64,000 bases of DNA, taken from positions 62,001-126,000 of the forward strand of contig JBDRLU010000012.1 of assembly GCA_043812795.1 (NCBI GenBank), read 5' to 3'. Origin of the DNA: JBDRLU01 sp043812795 (lineage in GTDB: Bacteria; Chloroflexota; Dehalococcoidia; Dehalococcoidales; UBA2162). The notes beneath the pieces were generated by a model that worked only from the letters and a program-made list of their open reading frames with translations, had not been told where the DNA came from and ran no database searches. Every line of letters starts with the position of its first letter. Positions within the stretch are counted from its first letter, which is position 1. Below are positions 15,782-23,287 of this stretch, one piece after another. The translations under genes were made by a program, and so were the position numbers.

Positions 15782-16963
15782 ATGTATGATGCGATTATAG
15801 TTGGCGGTGGGCCGGCAGGGAGCCACTTGGCGGGCAGGCTGGCCGACGCCGGATATAAGGTGATGGTGCTGGACAGGAAAAGAAGTTTGGACATTCCGGT
15901 CTGCTGCACCGGTATTATTAGCCTGGACTGTGTGCGGTCTTACGGTGTCGATGAGAGCCTGATTCTGAGACGGATGAGTAGCGCCAGGTTTTTCTCACCG
16001 TCCGGGAAAGAGCTCTACCTGAAAATGCCGGGACCGCTGGCTTGCGTCGTTGACCGTGCGGCACTCAACGCTGCTTTCGCCCAACGGGCACAAATCAAGG
16101 GCGTCGAATATGTCTTGAATAGTCGGGTAGAAGATATCAGTGTCTGCCGGGAAAGCGCCGGTGTCACGATAGCCGGACAGAGGGGAGTACCGGACCACAT
16201 TGAGGCGAGAGTCGTGATTATTGCCGGCGGATTTGCCTCAAAACTAGCTAAGACGATAGGCCAGGGCTGGTTTGCTGATTCCATCACCGGAGCCCAGACT
16301 GAAGTAGAAATAGCCGAAGTCGATGAGACTGAGATTTATTTTGGTCGGGAAGTAGCTCGCGGCTTCTTTGCCTGGTTGGTGCCTACGGTATCCGGCAAGG
16401 CTCTGGTCGGGTTACTCTCGCGCCGGGACCCGGGACAATGCCTTAAGGACCTGGTGTCCGCTTTAACGGCGCAGGGTAAGATTATTTCAGCTACGGGTAA
16501 AATCACGTATGGGGGTATTCCGCTGGTGCCTTTACCCAGGACTTATGGTGACCGGCGACTCGTGGTTGGCACTGCGGCCGGACAGGTGAAACCAACCACA
16601 GGGGGCGGTATTTATTATGGTCTGCTCTGCGCTGATATCGCTGCCGATTGTTTGCTTCAAGCTCTGGAAAAGGATAGCCTCCTGGCAAAAGACCTAGCCG
16701 GTTATGAGCGAAACTGGCGGAAAAAGCTAGCCGGCGAGCTGCGGATAGGGTACCGGGCACGGCGGATTTATGAGTGGTTAAGCGATGGACAAATCGACCA
16801 GGTATTTGACATAATAAAAGATAATGGTATTGATAAAGCTTTGTTGGAAGCCGATGATTTAGCTTTCGATTGGCACGGTAATGTAGTACTGAGGTTACTA
16901 CGACAGAAAGTCCTGGCCAACGCCTTCAAAGCGATGAAAGTCCCTTTCCTTGCCAAAAGGTAG
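15782..16963 (+). CDS. Geranylgeranyl-reductase-family FAD oxidoreductase
   Basis: A 393-residue flavoprotein. The N-terminal FAD site is YDAIIVGGGPAGSHLAGRLADAGYKVMVLD; CCTGIIS near residue 40 matches the conserved PxxCGxG-type region of the family, and GTAAGQVKPTTGGGIYYGL near 260 is the second FAD motif. Members saturate isoprenoid chains of lipids, quinones or chlorophyll; the substrate here cannot be told from the sequence. It stands between membrane-protein genes and the GreA-like gene. The start is ATG 15782, with an AGCAGG site upstream. Confidence 0.85.
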   Translation: MYDAIIVGGGPAGSHLAGRLADAGYKVMVLDRKRSLDIPVCCTGIISLDCVRSYGVDESLILRRMSSARFFSPSGKELYLKMPGPLACVVDRAALNAAFAQRAQIKGVEYVLNSRVEDISVCRESAGVTIAGQRGVPDHIEARVVIIAGGFASKLAKTIGQGWFADSITGAQTEVEIAEVDETEIYFGREVARGFFAWLVPTVSGKALVGLLSRRDPGQCLKDLVSALTAQGKIISATGKITYGGIPLVPLPRTYGDRRLVVGTAAGQVKPTTGGGIYYGLLCADIAADCLLQALEKDSLLAKDLAGYERNWRKKLAGELRIGYRARRIYEWLSDGQIDQVFDIIKDNGIDKALLEADDLAFDWHGNVVLRLLRQKVLANAFKAMKVPFLAKR

Positions 16964-16979
16964 TGGTTGAAGCTATAAT
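16950..16979 (+). promoter_or_regulatory. Promoter of the GreA-like gene
   Basis: TTGCCA (16950-16955), 18 bases, TATAAT (16974-16979). Its -35 box lies inside the end of the flavoprotein gene. The leader is about 20 bases and holds an AGGAG site before ATG 17007. Confidence 0.65.
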
Positions 16980-17006
16980 TTCCCATTTAGCAGGAGAAAT
17001 TGGAAG

Positions 17007-17813
17007 ATGACTAATGAAGACCAAAATCTGAGTTTAAATGAAGCCGCCAGCCGGTTTCTGGCTAGCTTGCCGCTAGGTGAGAGCGAAAAGAGCCGTCAGG
17101 AGGTGCAGAAGTTCGCCCGCTGGTTCGGAGCAAAAAGGACGATATTTGAGTTAGCCCCGGCTGAGGTTGGCAATTATGCGGAGAAGCTGTCCCTGTCCGA
17201 TACTGACTATATGAGCAAACTGGAGATATTACGCACTTTCCTGACTTATGCTAAGAAGAAAAGATGGACGGCAACTAACCTGGCCACCCATTTAAAGACA
17301 AAAAAAGGCAAGGGCAGGACATCGCCGGCAACCAAACAGCGTTCGGTAGAGACTATTGTGCTTACGCAAGAGGGCTTTCAGGAATTGAAGGCTGAGCTTG
17401 ATTCTCTTCATATCAAACGTCGTGAAGTTATCACTGAAATGACACGGGCAGCTGCGGACAAAGACTTCCGGGAAAACGCGCCGCTGCATGCCGCCCGAGA
17501 ACAAAAAGGGCATATCGAAGGACGAATCATGGAATTGGAAGAAACCCTGAAATCATCCGTCGTTGTCACCGAAAAAGAGAGGAGTGCCCTCAGTGTTGAA
17601 ATCGGTGACCAGGTTGTCCTGCGCGACCTTACCTCCGGGCAAGAAATGCACTATACTCTGGTCAGTTCTACTGAAGCTGACCCGTTCGCCGGTAAGATTT
17701 CTTCAGTGTCACCGATAGGTAAAGCTATCGTTGGACAGAAGCAGGGGACGGTAGTTGAAGTAATCGCGCCGGCCGGTAAGCTGCGCTGCCAGATTGAGGA
17801 GGTCAAGCGCTAG
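17007..17813 (+). CDS. GreA/GreB-type elongation factor with N-terminal integrase-like (SAM-like) domain
   Basis: A 268-residue protein, about 110 residues longer than GreA. Residues 7-95 (SLNEAASRFLASLP ... SRQEVQKFARWFG ... KLEILRTFLTYAKKKRW) look like the core-binding N-terminal domain of tyrosine recombinases, without any catalytic domain. Residues about 113-190 are the GreA coiled coil, whose tip keeps the acidic pair in DKDFRENAPLHAAREQ, and 195-268 are the FKBP-like C-terminal domain (IGDQVVLRDL ... SPIGKAIVGQKQGTVVEV). It should rescue backtracked RNA polymerase by transcript cleavage. The added domain may bind DNA or polymerase (inference). Confidence 0.88.
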   Translation: MTNEDQNLSLNEAASRFLASLPLGESEKSRQEVQKFARWFGAKRTIFELAPAEVGNYAEKLSLSDTDYMSKLEILRTFLTYAKKKRWTATNLATHLKTKKGKGRTSPATKQRSVETIVLTQEGFQELKAELDSLHIKRREVITEMTRAAADKDFRENAPLHAAREQKGHIEGRIMELEETLKSSVVVTEKERSALSVEIGDQVVLRDLTSGQEMHYTLVSSTEADPFAGKISSVSPIGKAIVGQKQGTVVEVIAPAGKLRCQIEEVKR

Positions 17814-17829
17814 GGCTGGTTCGTATCGC

Positions 17830-18099
17830 TTACCCGAACCGGTAGGCAACGCCGCATCCGCCACGGGGGTAGTCCCAGGTGACTGCTCCCTGGTCGCAGG
17901 CGATACGGCAGGTTCCGCATTCAAGGCAACCTTCCCAGGAGAAAACGATGTCTTCCCCTTCCAGCTTGTAGTTCTCTACGGGACAAACTAGAGTGCACCG
18001 TTTATGCGGACATTTACGGCAGATTTCCTGATTCACTTTAATATGAGCCGTACTGTCAACGTGAAAAACATCAAGAGCTAACTTTTCCTCTATTTTCAT
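17830..18099 (-). CDS. fixX: FixX-type ferredoxin
   Basis: An 89-residue iron-sulfur partner of FixC. The C-terminal half has CLECGTCRIAC followed by the typical ending AVTWDYPRGGCGVAYRFG. The N-terminal half has CRKCPHKRCTLVCP. It accepts electrons from FixC or passes them to quinone at the membrane. It overlaps the fixC stop by four bases on the same strand. The electron-transferring flavoprotein genes fixA/fixB are not in this window. Confidence 0.92.
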   Translation of the reverse strand: MKIEEKLALDVFHVDSTAHIKVNQEICRKCPHKRCTLVCPVENYKLEGEDIVFSWEGCLECGTCRIACDQGAVTWDYPRGGCGVAYRFG

Positions 18100-19475
18100 A
18101 GGAATGAGAAGCCTCCTTTTATGCCCTGCCAGATAAATCGGGCTAGCGGGAAGGCGCGGATAAGGGCCCGCTTTACCGGGTTCATCCGGTGTATGTTGGG
18201 GAGTTCGTTAGTATTGAAATAGTTGATGGCAAGCACGAACCTCTTGAGTAACCTGATTTCCTGGGTCCGTTTGGGTAGTTCCTGAACAGCAAAATAGTCC
18301 ACTGCCATCTGCGTCATCGCGTTGAGATAACTATCGAAGAACTCGGGGTTTTGCTCGACGAAGTGGTTCATCTTGCGGAACTTGAGCAAGTCCTTCATCA
18401 CAAAGCTTTTATTGAGCAGCTTCTGATAATAGGCTAAGGTTTTTTCCGAAAAATCGCCCCGTTTCTTCGCCTCTAAAACGGTGTAGGCAGCAGCTTCGCC
18501 AGAAGCCATCGCCAGGTTCGTCCCTTCGTAATGCATTGAGGCATTAAGAAAACGGGCGGCGTCACCGGCAACCAGCAGGCCATCGGTATAACATTTCGGG
18601 ATATAGTCATAGCCGCCTTCGGGGGCTAGGTGTGCCTGATATTCAATTATCTTTCCGTCCTTGACGTAATCCCGTACAAAGGGCTGGCTCTTGAAGTGCT
18701 CGATTAGTTCTGGCGCTTTCTCGCGGTGGTCGATAAGAGGTTTCAGATGCACCCAGATCACTACCGAAAGATTGTCTAAGTTGGTGTAGATATTACCCCC
18801 ACCCCAGATGCCCTTGGTGGCATCTCCGCCTACGTATTTCAGTTCGACCCCTTCGTTGCCGGTAAGCTGGAAGCGCTCTTCGATGACTGCGCGGGGTAAT
18901 TCGATGACTTCCTTAATGCCCAGGGCTACCTGGCGGGGAGCGTATTCCTTTCGTAATCCCGCCTTTTCGGCCAGCAGTGAGTTGATACCGTCAGCCACGA
19001 TGACCGTATCAGCCAGAAGTTCACCTTCTTCACCGCGGCATTTCACTCCCACTACCCTTTTACCCTCGCGGAGCAGGTCATCGACGACTGTGTTATTCAT
19101 GAGAAAGGCGCCGGCCTGTTCCGCTTTACTGGCGTACCATTGGTCGAACTTGGCCCGGGAGACAGTGAAACTGTTGTTGTATGGCGGCTTATTATGCTCC
19201 TGGCTCTGCACGCCAATGGAAATGGCATTGTTCTGCGATATGAGAAACACTTGTAAGCCCTTGATGTGTCGTTCTACAGGTGCTTCCTGCCAGAAATTAG
19301 GTATCAGTCGGTTCAAGACAGTAGAGCGTAAAATACCGCCGAAAACATTCTTGGCTCCGGGGTATGTTCCTCGCTCCAGAAGAGCAACGTTGAGTCCGGC
19401 CTTGGCCAGGACGTAGGCGGCTGTTGTACCGGCGGGACCGGCGCCAACTACAATGGCATCAAATTTATCTTCCAT
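18096..19475 (-). CDS. fixC: FixC-type flavoprotein:quinone oxidoreductase
   Basis: A 459-residue FAD protein of the ETF-quinone oxidoreductase family. The FAD motif DAIVVGAGPAGTTAAYVLAKAGLNVALLERG is at residues 6-36, GGILRSTVLNRLIP follows, and LLVAGDAARFLNASMHYEGTNLAMASGEAAAY at about 300-330 is typical of FixC. It moves electrons between an electron-transferring flavoprotein and quinone, or in bifurcating FixABCX sends them uphill to ferredoxin. The upstream GGAGAAGG lies about 14 bases from the ATG. No EtfAB genes are nearby, so the partner must be elsewhere. Confidence 0.92.
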   Translation of the reverse strand: MEDKFDAIVVGAGPAGTTAAYVLAKAGLNVALLERGTYPGAKNVFGGILRSTVLNRLIPNFWQEAPVERHIKGLQVFLISQNNAISIGVQSQEHNKPPYNNSFTVSRAKFDQWYASKAEQAGAFLMNNTVVDDLLREGKRVVGVKCRGEEGELLADTVIVADGINSLLAEKAGLRKEYAPRQVALGIKEVIELPRAVIEERFQLTGNEGVELKYVGGDATKGIWGGGNIYTNLDNLSVVIWVHLKPLIDHREKAPELIEHFKSQPFVRDYVKDGKIIEYQAHLAPEGGYDYIPKCYTDGLLVAGDAARFLNASMHYEGTNLAMASGEAAAYTVLEAKKRGDFSEKTLAYYQKLLNKSFVMKDLLKFRKMNHFVEQNPEFFDSYLNAMTQMAVDYFAVQELPKRTQEIRLLKRFVLAINYFNTNELPNIHRMNPVKRALIRAFPLARFIWQGIKGGFSFL

Positions 19476-19650
19476 GCTCGCCGTAATACCTTCTCCTTAA
19501 CTTATCATTACATAATACTGCTTTATTGTAGCACCTTATTTAAATCAAGTATATCTTACTCTAAGACTATCCGATTGGCTATTAATCTGGCACTATCTGG
19601 GCAAGTTTAAAAACTAGGAACTGTCTGCTGACATTATTTTGATTAGACTA

Positions 19651-19679
19651 TTGACAAGGGTGTTATCCAGTGGTACGAT
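19651..19679 (+). promoter_or_regulatory. Promoter of the Thr/Ile-rich small membrane protein
   Basis: TTGACA (19651-19656), exactly 17 bases, TACGAT (19674-19679). The -10 box sits inside the small palindrome GGTACGATACC (19672-19682). Transcription would start about 30 bases before the ATG at 19716. Confidence 0.65.
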
Positions 19680-19715
19680 ACCACATTAAAGGCTCGGAAT
19701 AGGAGTATCTGGTAT

Positions 19716-19955
19716 ATGATTACAACAGTAACCACGATAACTACGGTTACCGCAATAGTAACTCTGGGGTTGGCTACAGCGATAAGCATTGCTGCAGTAA
19801 TCACGGCGATAATCTTTCTAACGACGCGGGAGTTAGCCAGCGCCAGTAATTCGCGGGTCGCCTTGCGTATTGCTAAGTTTGCTAGTGTCGGTATTTTGCC
19901 ACTGGTGCTCACCTTTGCGGTGATAGTGGCTGTTGAAATCGCTAAAATTCTCTAA
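19716..19955 (+). CDS. Small Thr/Ile-rich two-segment membrane protein
   Basis: A 79-residue protein that I do not recognise. It begins MITTVTTITTVTAIVTLGLATAISIAAVITAIIFLTT, a first hydrophobic helix of unusually simple Thr/Val/Ile composition, then a short polar loop with two Arg/Lys (RVALRIAK) and a second helix (ILPLVLTFAVIVAVEIA). It has its own good promoter and an AGGAG ribosome site, which makes a real gene likely despite the low complexity. Its 3' end overlaps the CPBP protease gene by four bases. It could be a small channel-like or stress-related membrane protein; nothing in the sequence decides this. Confidence 0.6.
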   Translation: MITTVTTITTVTAIVTLGLATAISIAAVITAIIFLTTRELASASNSRVALRIAKFASVGILPLVLTFAVIVAVEIAKIL

Positions 19956-20695
19956 AATAAGACCGGCGCCACCAGAAACAGGACAATATTAGTTACGCCA
20001 TGAGCTAGGGTCACTCCTAAAAGTGACCCTGTCTTTTTTACTATCCAGCCGAAAAACACGGCTACTACGAAGACGAAAATCAGGTCCAACAACGATTGAT
20101 GTATTAAGTGGACAACGGCGAAAAGCAGGCTGACGTAAATAATGCCTTGCCAGCTGCCGAAGCTTTCCTCGGCACTGTGCTGCAGGATACCGCGAAAGAT
20201 GAATTCCTCGACGAAGCCGGTACAGGTCAGCAGTAAGAAGGCTGATAGCGGCCATGTTTGAAGAAGCACCGGGTTAACAACTTCAGCCTCCGGTCTGACA
20301 ATAAGATACTCGATTACTCCAAAGGCAAGTCCAGTAAAAGGTACGGCGAATTGGCTTCGTAATGGCCCGAATATTAGGCCAACGTCTTTTGCCTTATAAC
20401 CTAAGACACGCATCACCATGATAGCCGCGCCTAAAAGCGGGACATAAATGATAGGGTACCACCAAATTTGTGGAATGGTAGCCAGTGGCATTGCCAGGCT
20501 GATTACCCTGATTAGAGGAACGAGTGCTACTGACAAGAATATTTGTTGCTGTGGTCGCTGACTGGTAAGGGCCGCATGCACCACGAGCGCGAATAATATC
20601 AGAATGTACGCGATTATCCCCCATACCGGCTGGACAAGTACCGTAATCGTCTCAGCTATCGAGATAGCCAACAAGTACGCAACAGCTAACTTCAT
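19952..20695 (-). CDS. CPBP-family intramembrane metalloprotease (CAAX protease-like)
   Basis: A 247-residue membrane protein with about seven hydrophobic segments. The CPBP motifs are present: EEFIFRG (in CTGFVEEFIFRGILQHS, about 160-175), then FAVVHLIHQS (about 195-204) and a final HGVTN near the end that supplies a further His. The family cleaves prenylated proteins or processes signalling peptides; bacterial roles are mostly unknown. It is convergent with the small membrane gene and lies downstream of thiC. Confidence 0.88.
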   Translation of the reverse strand: MKLAVAYLLAISIAETITVLVQPVWGIIAYILILFALVVHAALTSQRPQQQIFLSVALVPLIRVISLAMPLATIPQIWWYPIIYVPLLGAAIMVMRVLGYKAKDVGLIFGPLRSQFAVPFTGLAFGVIEYLIVRPEAEVVNPVLLQTWPLSAFLLLTCTGFVEEFIFRGILQHSAEESFGSWQGIIYVSLLFAVVHLIHQSLLDLIFVFVVAVFFGWIVKKTGSLLGVTLAHGVTNIVLFLVAPVLF

Positions 20696-20812
20696 CTTTT
20701 CCTAGATTAATCCTTTGTCGGCAAAGTCCAAATATAGGTTAACTGGCGCTCATGTTTTAGAGTGTCGGTCTCGGCGTTTCGGCTGTGTGGAGTGGGAAGG
20801 ATTATAACTGAT

Positions 20813-22114
20813 CTAACATTTTGTTGCTGGAATGCCCAGATATTTTCCGACAAGGTCCATAGCGCAGAACGGGCCGCACATCGTACAGGTGGTCCCGGCC
20901 GAAGGATGCTCGGCACGGACCCGGTGGAACCGTTCCGGGTCGAGGGCGAGAGCGGCCTGCTCTTCCCACCTTAGACCTTTGCGAGCCAGAGACATCTTTC
21001 GGTCGCGGTCTTTCGCGCCGCTGACTTCTTTAACGATGTCACCGGCATGAGCAGCGATGCGGGAGGCAATGACCCCTTGTTTGACATCGTTAACATCCGG
21101 TAAGGAAAGGTGCTCGGACGGCGTGACGTAGCATAGAAAATCGGCGCCGGCACTGGCGGCAATGGCACCGCCGATGGCACCGGTGATGTGATCGTAGCCG
21201 GCGGCAATATCGGTCACGAGCGGCCCGAGAACATAGAAAGGGGCACCCTGACAGATAGTTTTCGCCAGGTGGATATTAGTTTCAATCTGGTTCAATGGTA
21301 TGTGGCCCGGTCCTTCGACCATGACCTGTACTCCGGCCTGGCGGGCACGTTCCACCAGTTCGCCCAGGGTCAGCAGTTCCTCGACCTGTGCCCGGTCGGT
21401 GGCATCAGCCAGGCTGCCCGGACGCATACCGTCGCCCAGGCTTAACGTTACATCGTATTCTTTGGCCAAATCGAGCAGGCGGTCATATTGTTCATAGAGA
21501 GGGTTTTCCCGTTCGTTGTAGAGCATCCAGCCTAAAAGAAAAGCACCGCCGCGGGAAACGACATCGGTAACGCGGTTCTGCTGTTTCAACCGTTCGATGG
21601 CGGACCGCGTCACCCCGCAATGGACGGTGATAAAATCAACCCCATCTCGGCAATGTTCGGCAATGGCGGCGAATAAATCATCGGGCGTCATCTTGACGAT
21701 GGCACCATACTTATTTATTGCGTTAATCCCGGCTTGATAAATGGGAACGGTGCCTACGGGTAAAGGACAGGCGTCGATAATCGTCCGTCGAATTGCCGGT
21801 ATGTCGCCGCCGGTGCTCAGGTCCATCACGGTATCGGTGCCGCTGGCAATCGCTACCCGCAGTTTTTCCAGTTCGGTATCGACATTGCCGTAGTCAGCGG
21901 AAGTCCCGATATTGGCATTGACTTTAGTTCGGAGTCCCTTCCCGATGCCGTAAGAGGTCAGGTTGGTATGCTTGACGTTAGCCGGGATGACTATCGTCCC
22001 TGCAGCGATGCCCTGGCGAATAGATTCAGCATCTACTCCCTCTTGCTGGGCCACTGACTGCATTTGTGGCGAAATTATACCTTGTTTGGCCAGTTCCAGT
22101 TGAGTCATGGTCAC
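20813..22114 (-). CDS. thiC: Phosphomethylpyrimidine synthase ThiC
   Basis: It converts aminoimidazole ribotide to HMP-phosphate, the pyrimidine half of thiamine, by radical SAM chemistry. The 433 residues are the short form without the long N-terminal domain. DYGNVDTELEKLRVAIASGTDTVMDLSTGG, EGPGHIPLNQIETN and DFLCYVTPSEHLSLP are family signatures. The C-terminal cluster motif reads CTMCGPFC, that is C-x2-C-x3-C, one residue shorter than the usual C-x2-C-x4-C. It is under a TPP riboswitch with its own terminator. GGGGAGGAG precedes the ATG. Confidence 0.95.
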   Translation of the reverse strand: MTMTQLELAKQGIISPQMQSVAQQEGVDAESIRQGIAAGTIVIPANVKHTNLTSYGIGKGLRTKVNANIGTSADYGNVDTELEKLRVAIASGTDTVMDLSTGGDIPAIRRTIIDACPLPVGTVPIYQAGINAINKYGAIVKMTPDDLFAAIAEHCRDGVDFITVHCGVTRSAIERLKQQNRVTDVVSRGGAFLLGWMLYNERENPLYEQYDRLLDLAKEYDVTLSLGDGMRPGSLADATDRAQVEELLTLGELVERARQAGVQVMVEGPGHIPLNQIETNIHLAKTICQGAPFYVLGPLVTDIAAGYDHITGAIGGAIAASAGADFLCYVTPSEHLSLPDVNDVKQGVIASRIAAHAGDIVKEVSGAKDRDRKMSLARKGLRWEEQAALALDPERFHRVRAEHPSAGTTCTMCGPFCAMDLVGKYLGIPATKC

Positions 22115-22134
22115 TCCTCCCCGAAAACAATAAA

Positions 22135-22159
22135 ACCAGGGCAGATACTTTACCCTGGT
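22135..22159 (-). terminator. Intrinsic terminator in the thiC leader (riboswitch expression platform)
   Basis: On the minus strand ACCAGGG, a loop, CCCTGGT, then TTTATTGTTTTC. It lies directly between the TPP aptamer and the thiC ribosome site, so it is the likely off-switch when TPP is bound. Confidence 0.8.
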
Positions 22160-22167
22160 CGCTAATT

Positions 22168-22249
22168 CCGCTTCCCTCCGCTCGCATTACCGAGGTCAGG
22201 TTCCCAGGGTTGGCCGCAACTGCCTCTCAGCCTTGAGCACCCCTAGCGG
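22168..22249 (-). promoter_or_regulatory. TPP (thiamine pyrophosphate) riboswitch
   Basis: The minus strand carries the thi-box consensus: GGGTGC ... CTGAGAGG ... ACCCTGGGAACCTGA ... GGTAATGCGAGCGGAGGGAA. The closing helix pairs CCGCT (5' side, 22249-22245) with AGCGG (22172-22168). It stands 50 bases upstream of thiC and is followed by a terminator stem. Confidence 0.95.
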
Positions 22250-22275
22250 TTAAAGTTTATGTTGCTATGCTTAAA

Positions 22276-22304
22276 AATATAACACAGGCTTGTTTCAAAT
22301 GCAA
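22276..22304 (-). promoter_or_regulatory. Promoter of the thiC riboswitch transcript
   Basis: On the minus strand TTGCAT (22304-22299), 17 bases, TATATT (22281-22276). Transcription would start near 22269, about 20 bases before the aptamer. Confidence 0.55.
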
Positions 22305-22315
22305 ATAAAGGAAGA

Positions 22316-22439
22316 CGAGGTTGTTTAGCAACGAGGAGAAATTTTGTCTTCCCGCTCACCCTGAGCTTGTCGAAGGGTGAGCTCTAATCCACCGCTATGG
22401 TTCGACAGGCTCACCATGAGCGGTTATTAAACAACCTCG
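22316..22439. repeat. Intergenic dyad element with CCCTGAGCTTGTCGAAGGG-type core
   Basis: Outer arms CGAGGTTGTTTA (22316-22327) and TAAACAACCTCG (22428-22439) are perfect 12-bp inverted repeats. Inside, an imperfect dyad runs from CCGCTCA (22352-22358) to TGAGCGG and contains the widespread CTGAGCTTGTCGAA palindrome-type sequence. It has no coding capacity. It looks like a small non-autonomous or REP-like element between the thiC leader and rsmG. Confidence 0.6.
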
Positions 22440-22468
22440 AAAGACAAATCTAGCGTCCTCCCCTGTAG

Positions 22469-22474
22469 TATAAT
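22469..22474 (+). promoter_or_regulatory. -10 box directly before rsmG
   Basis: TATAAT ends 9 bases before the rsmG ATG at 22484, and no ribosome site is present, which fits a leaderless mRNA. The -35 region (AAATCT) is weak. Confidence 0.45.
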
Positions 22475-22483
22475 AAGTTCCTC

Positions 22484-23200
22484 ATGGAGAAACTAATTTC
22501 CGGTGCCGAAAAACTGGGATTGCATTTGAACGCTAGGCAGATTGAGCAGTTTACTATCTACTACGAAGAGCTTGTCGAATGGAACGAGCGGATGAACCTT
22601 ACCGCTATTACTGAATATGAAGAGGTGCAAACCAAACATTTCCTCGATTCCCTCACGGTTGTCTTAGCTTTGCCGCAGCTTGGAACTGGTAATTTCAGCG
22701 TAATCGATGTCGGTACCGGCGCCGGCCTGCCCGGGATTCCACTCAAGATTGTGTTCCCTGGTATGAGGTTGGTCCTGCTCGACTCCACAGCTAAGAAGGC
22801 AACTTTTCTGCAACACCTGAAGCAAAAACTGGGACTAATGGATATCGAAATCGTGGTGGGGCGGGCGGAAGAAATCGCCCGCCGGAGTGAATACCGGGAA
22901 AAGTTCGATATTGTCCTGTCCCGTGCTGTAGCGCCATTAGCCATTCTGGTAGAATTGACTTTGCCTTTTTGTACTGTAGGCGGTAGTTTGATTGCTCAAA
23001 AAAAGGGGGAAATCAGGCAGGAAATTGACCGGGCAGCAAGAGCGATAAAAACACTAGGCGGACATTTGCGCGAAGTAAAAACTATTGAGCTTACCGAATT
23101 TACCGACAAGCGCTGGTTAGTTATCGTTAACAAAATCCTCCCCACACCACCCGCCTATCCACGGCGGCCGGGCGTGCCGGCAAAAAAACCGATAGCATGA
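22484..23200 (+). CDS. rsmG: 16S rRNA (guanine-N7) methyltransferase RsmG
   Basis: It methylates G527 of 16S rRNA (E. coli numbering) with S-adenosylmethionine. The 238 residues show LNLTAI-like MNLTAITEYEE at about 36-47, HFLDSL, and the SAM site VIDVGTGAGLPGIPLKI at about 77-93, then LSRAVAPL. The length is normal, with a short basic tail (YPRRPGVPAKKPIA). It stands alone after an intergenic repeat and 87 bases before pdxS. The start lacks a Shine-Dalgarno. Confidence 0.95.
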   Translation: MEKLISGAEKLGLHLNARQIEQFTIYYEELVEWNERMNLTAITEYEEVQTKHFLDSLTVVLALPQLGTGNFSVIDVGTGAGLPGIPLKIVFPGMRLVLLDSTAKKATFLQHLKQKLGLMDIEIVVGRAEEIARRSEYREKFDIVLSRAVAPLAILVELTLPFCTVGGSLIAQKKGEIRQEIDRAARAIKTLGGHLREVKTIELTEFTDKRWLVIVNKILPTPPAYPRRPGVPAKKPIA

Positions 23201-23242
23201 GCTGGAGTTGCGAAAGGTGGTGGACAATAGTAGAATATTTAT

Positions 23243-23269
23243 GATAATCAGGTGAAGTTGCTGATTATC
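23243..23269. promoter_or_regulatory. Perfect 9-bp inverted repeat in the pdxS upstream region
   Basis: GATAATCAG (23243-23251), nine spacer bases, CTGATTATC (23261-23269), ending 18 bases before the pdxS ATG. It could be an operator or an mRNA hairpin at the ribosome site; no T-run follows, so it is not a normal terminator. Confidence 0.45.
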
Positions 23270-23287
23270 GCCCGTTAAGGAGGGGAC

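Noticed and set aside
17818..17840. GGTTCG/CGAACC hairpin between the GreA-like gene and fixX
   Set aside because: A six-base stem overlapping the fixX coding end and without a T-run is too weak to call a terminator.
19643..19912. 89-residue minus-strand frame opposite the small membrane protein
   Set aside because: The plus strand has a consensus promoter and ribosome site; the minus frame has neither and mirrors the Thr/Ile simple sequence.
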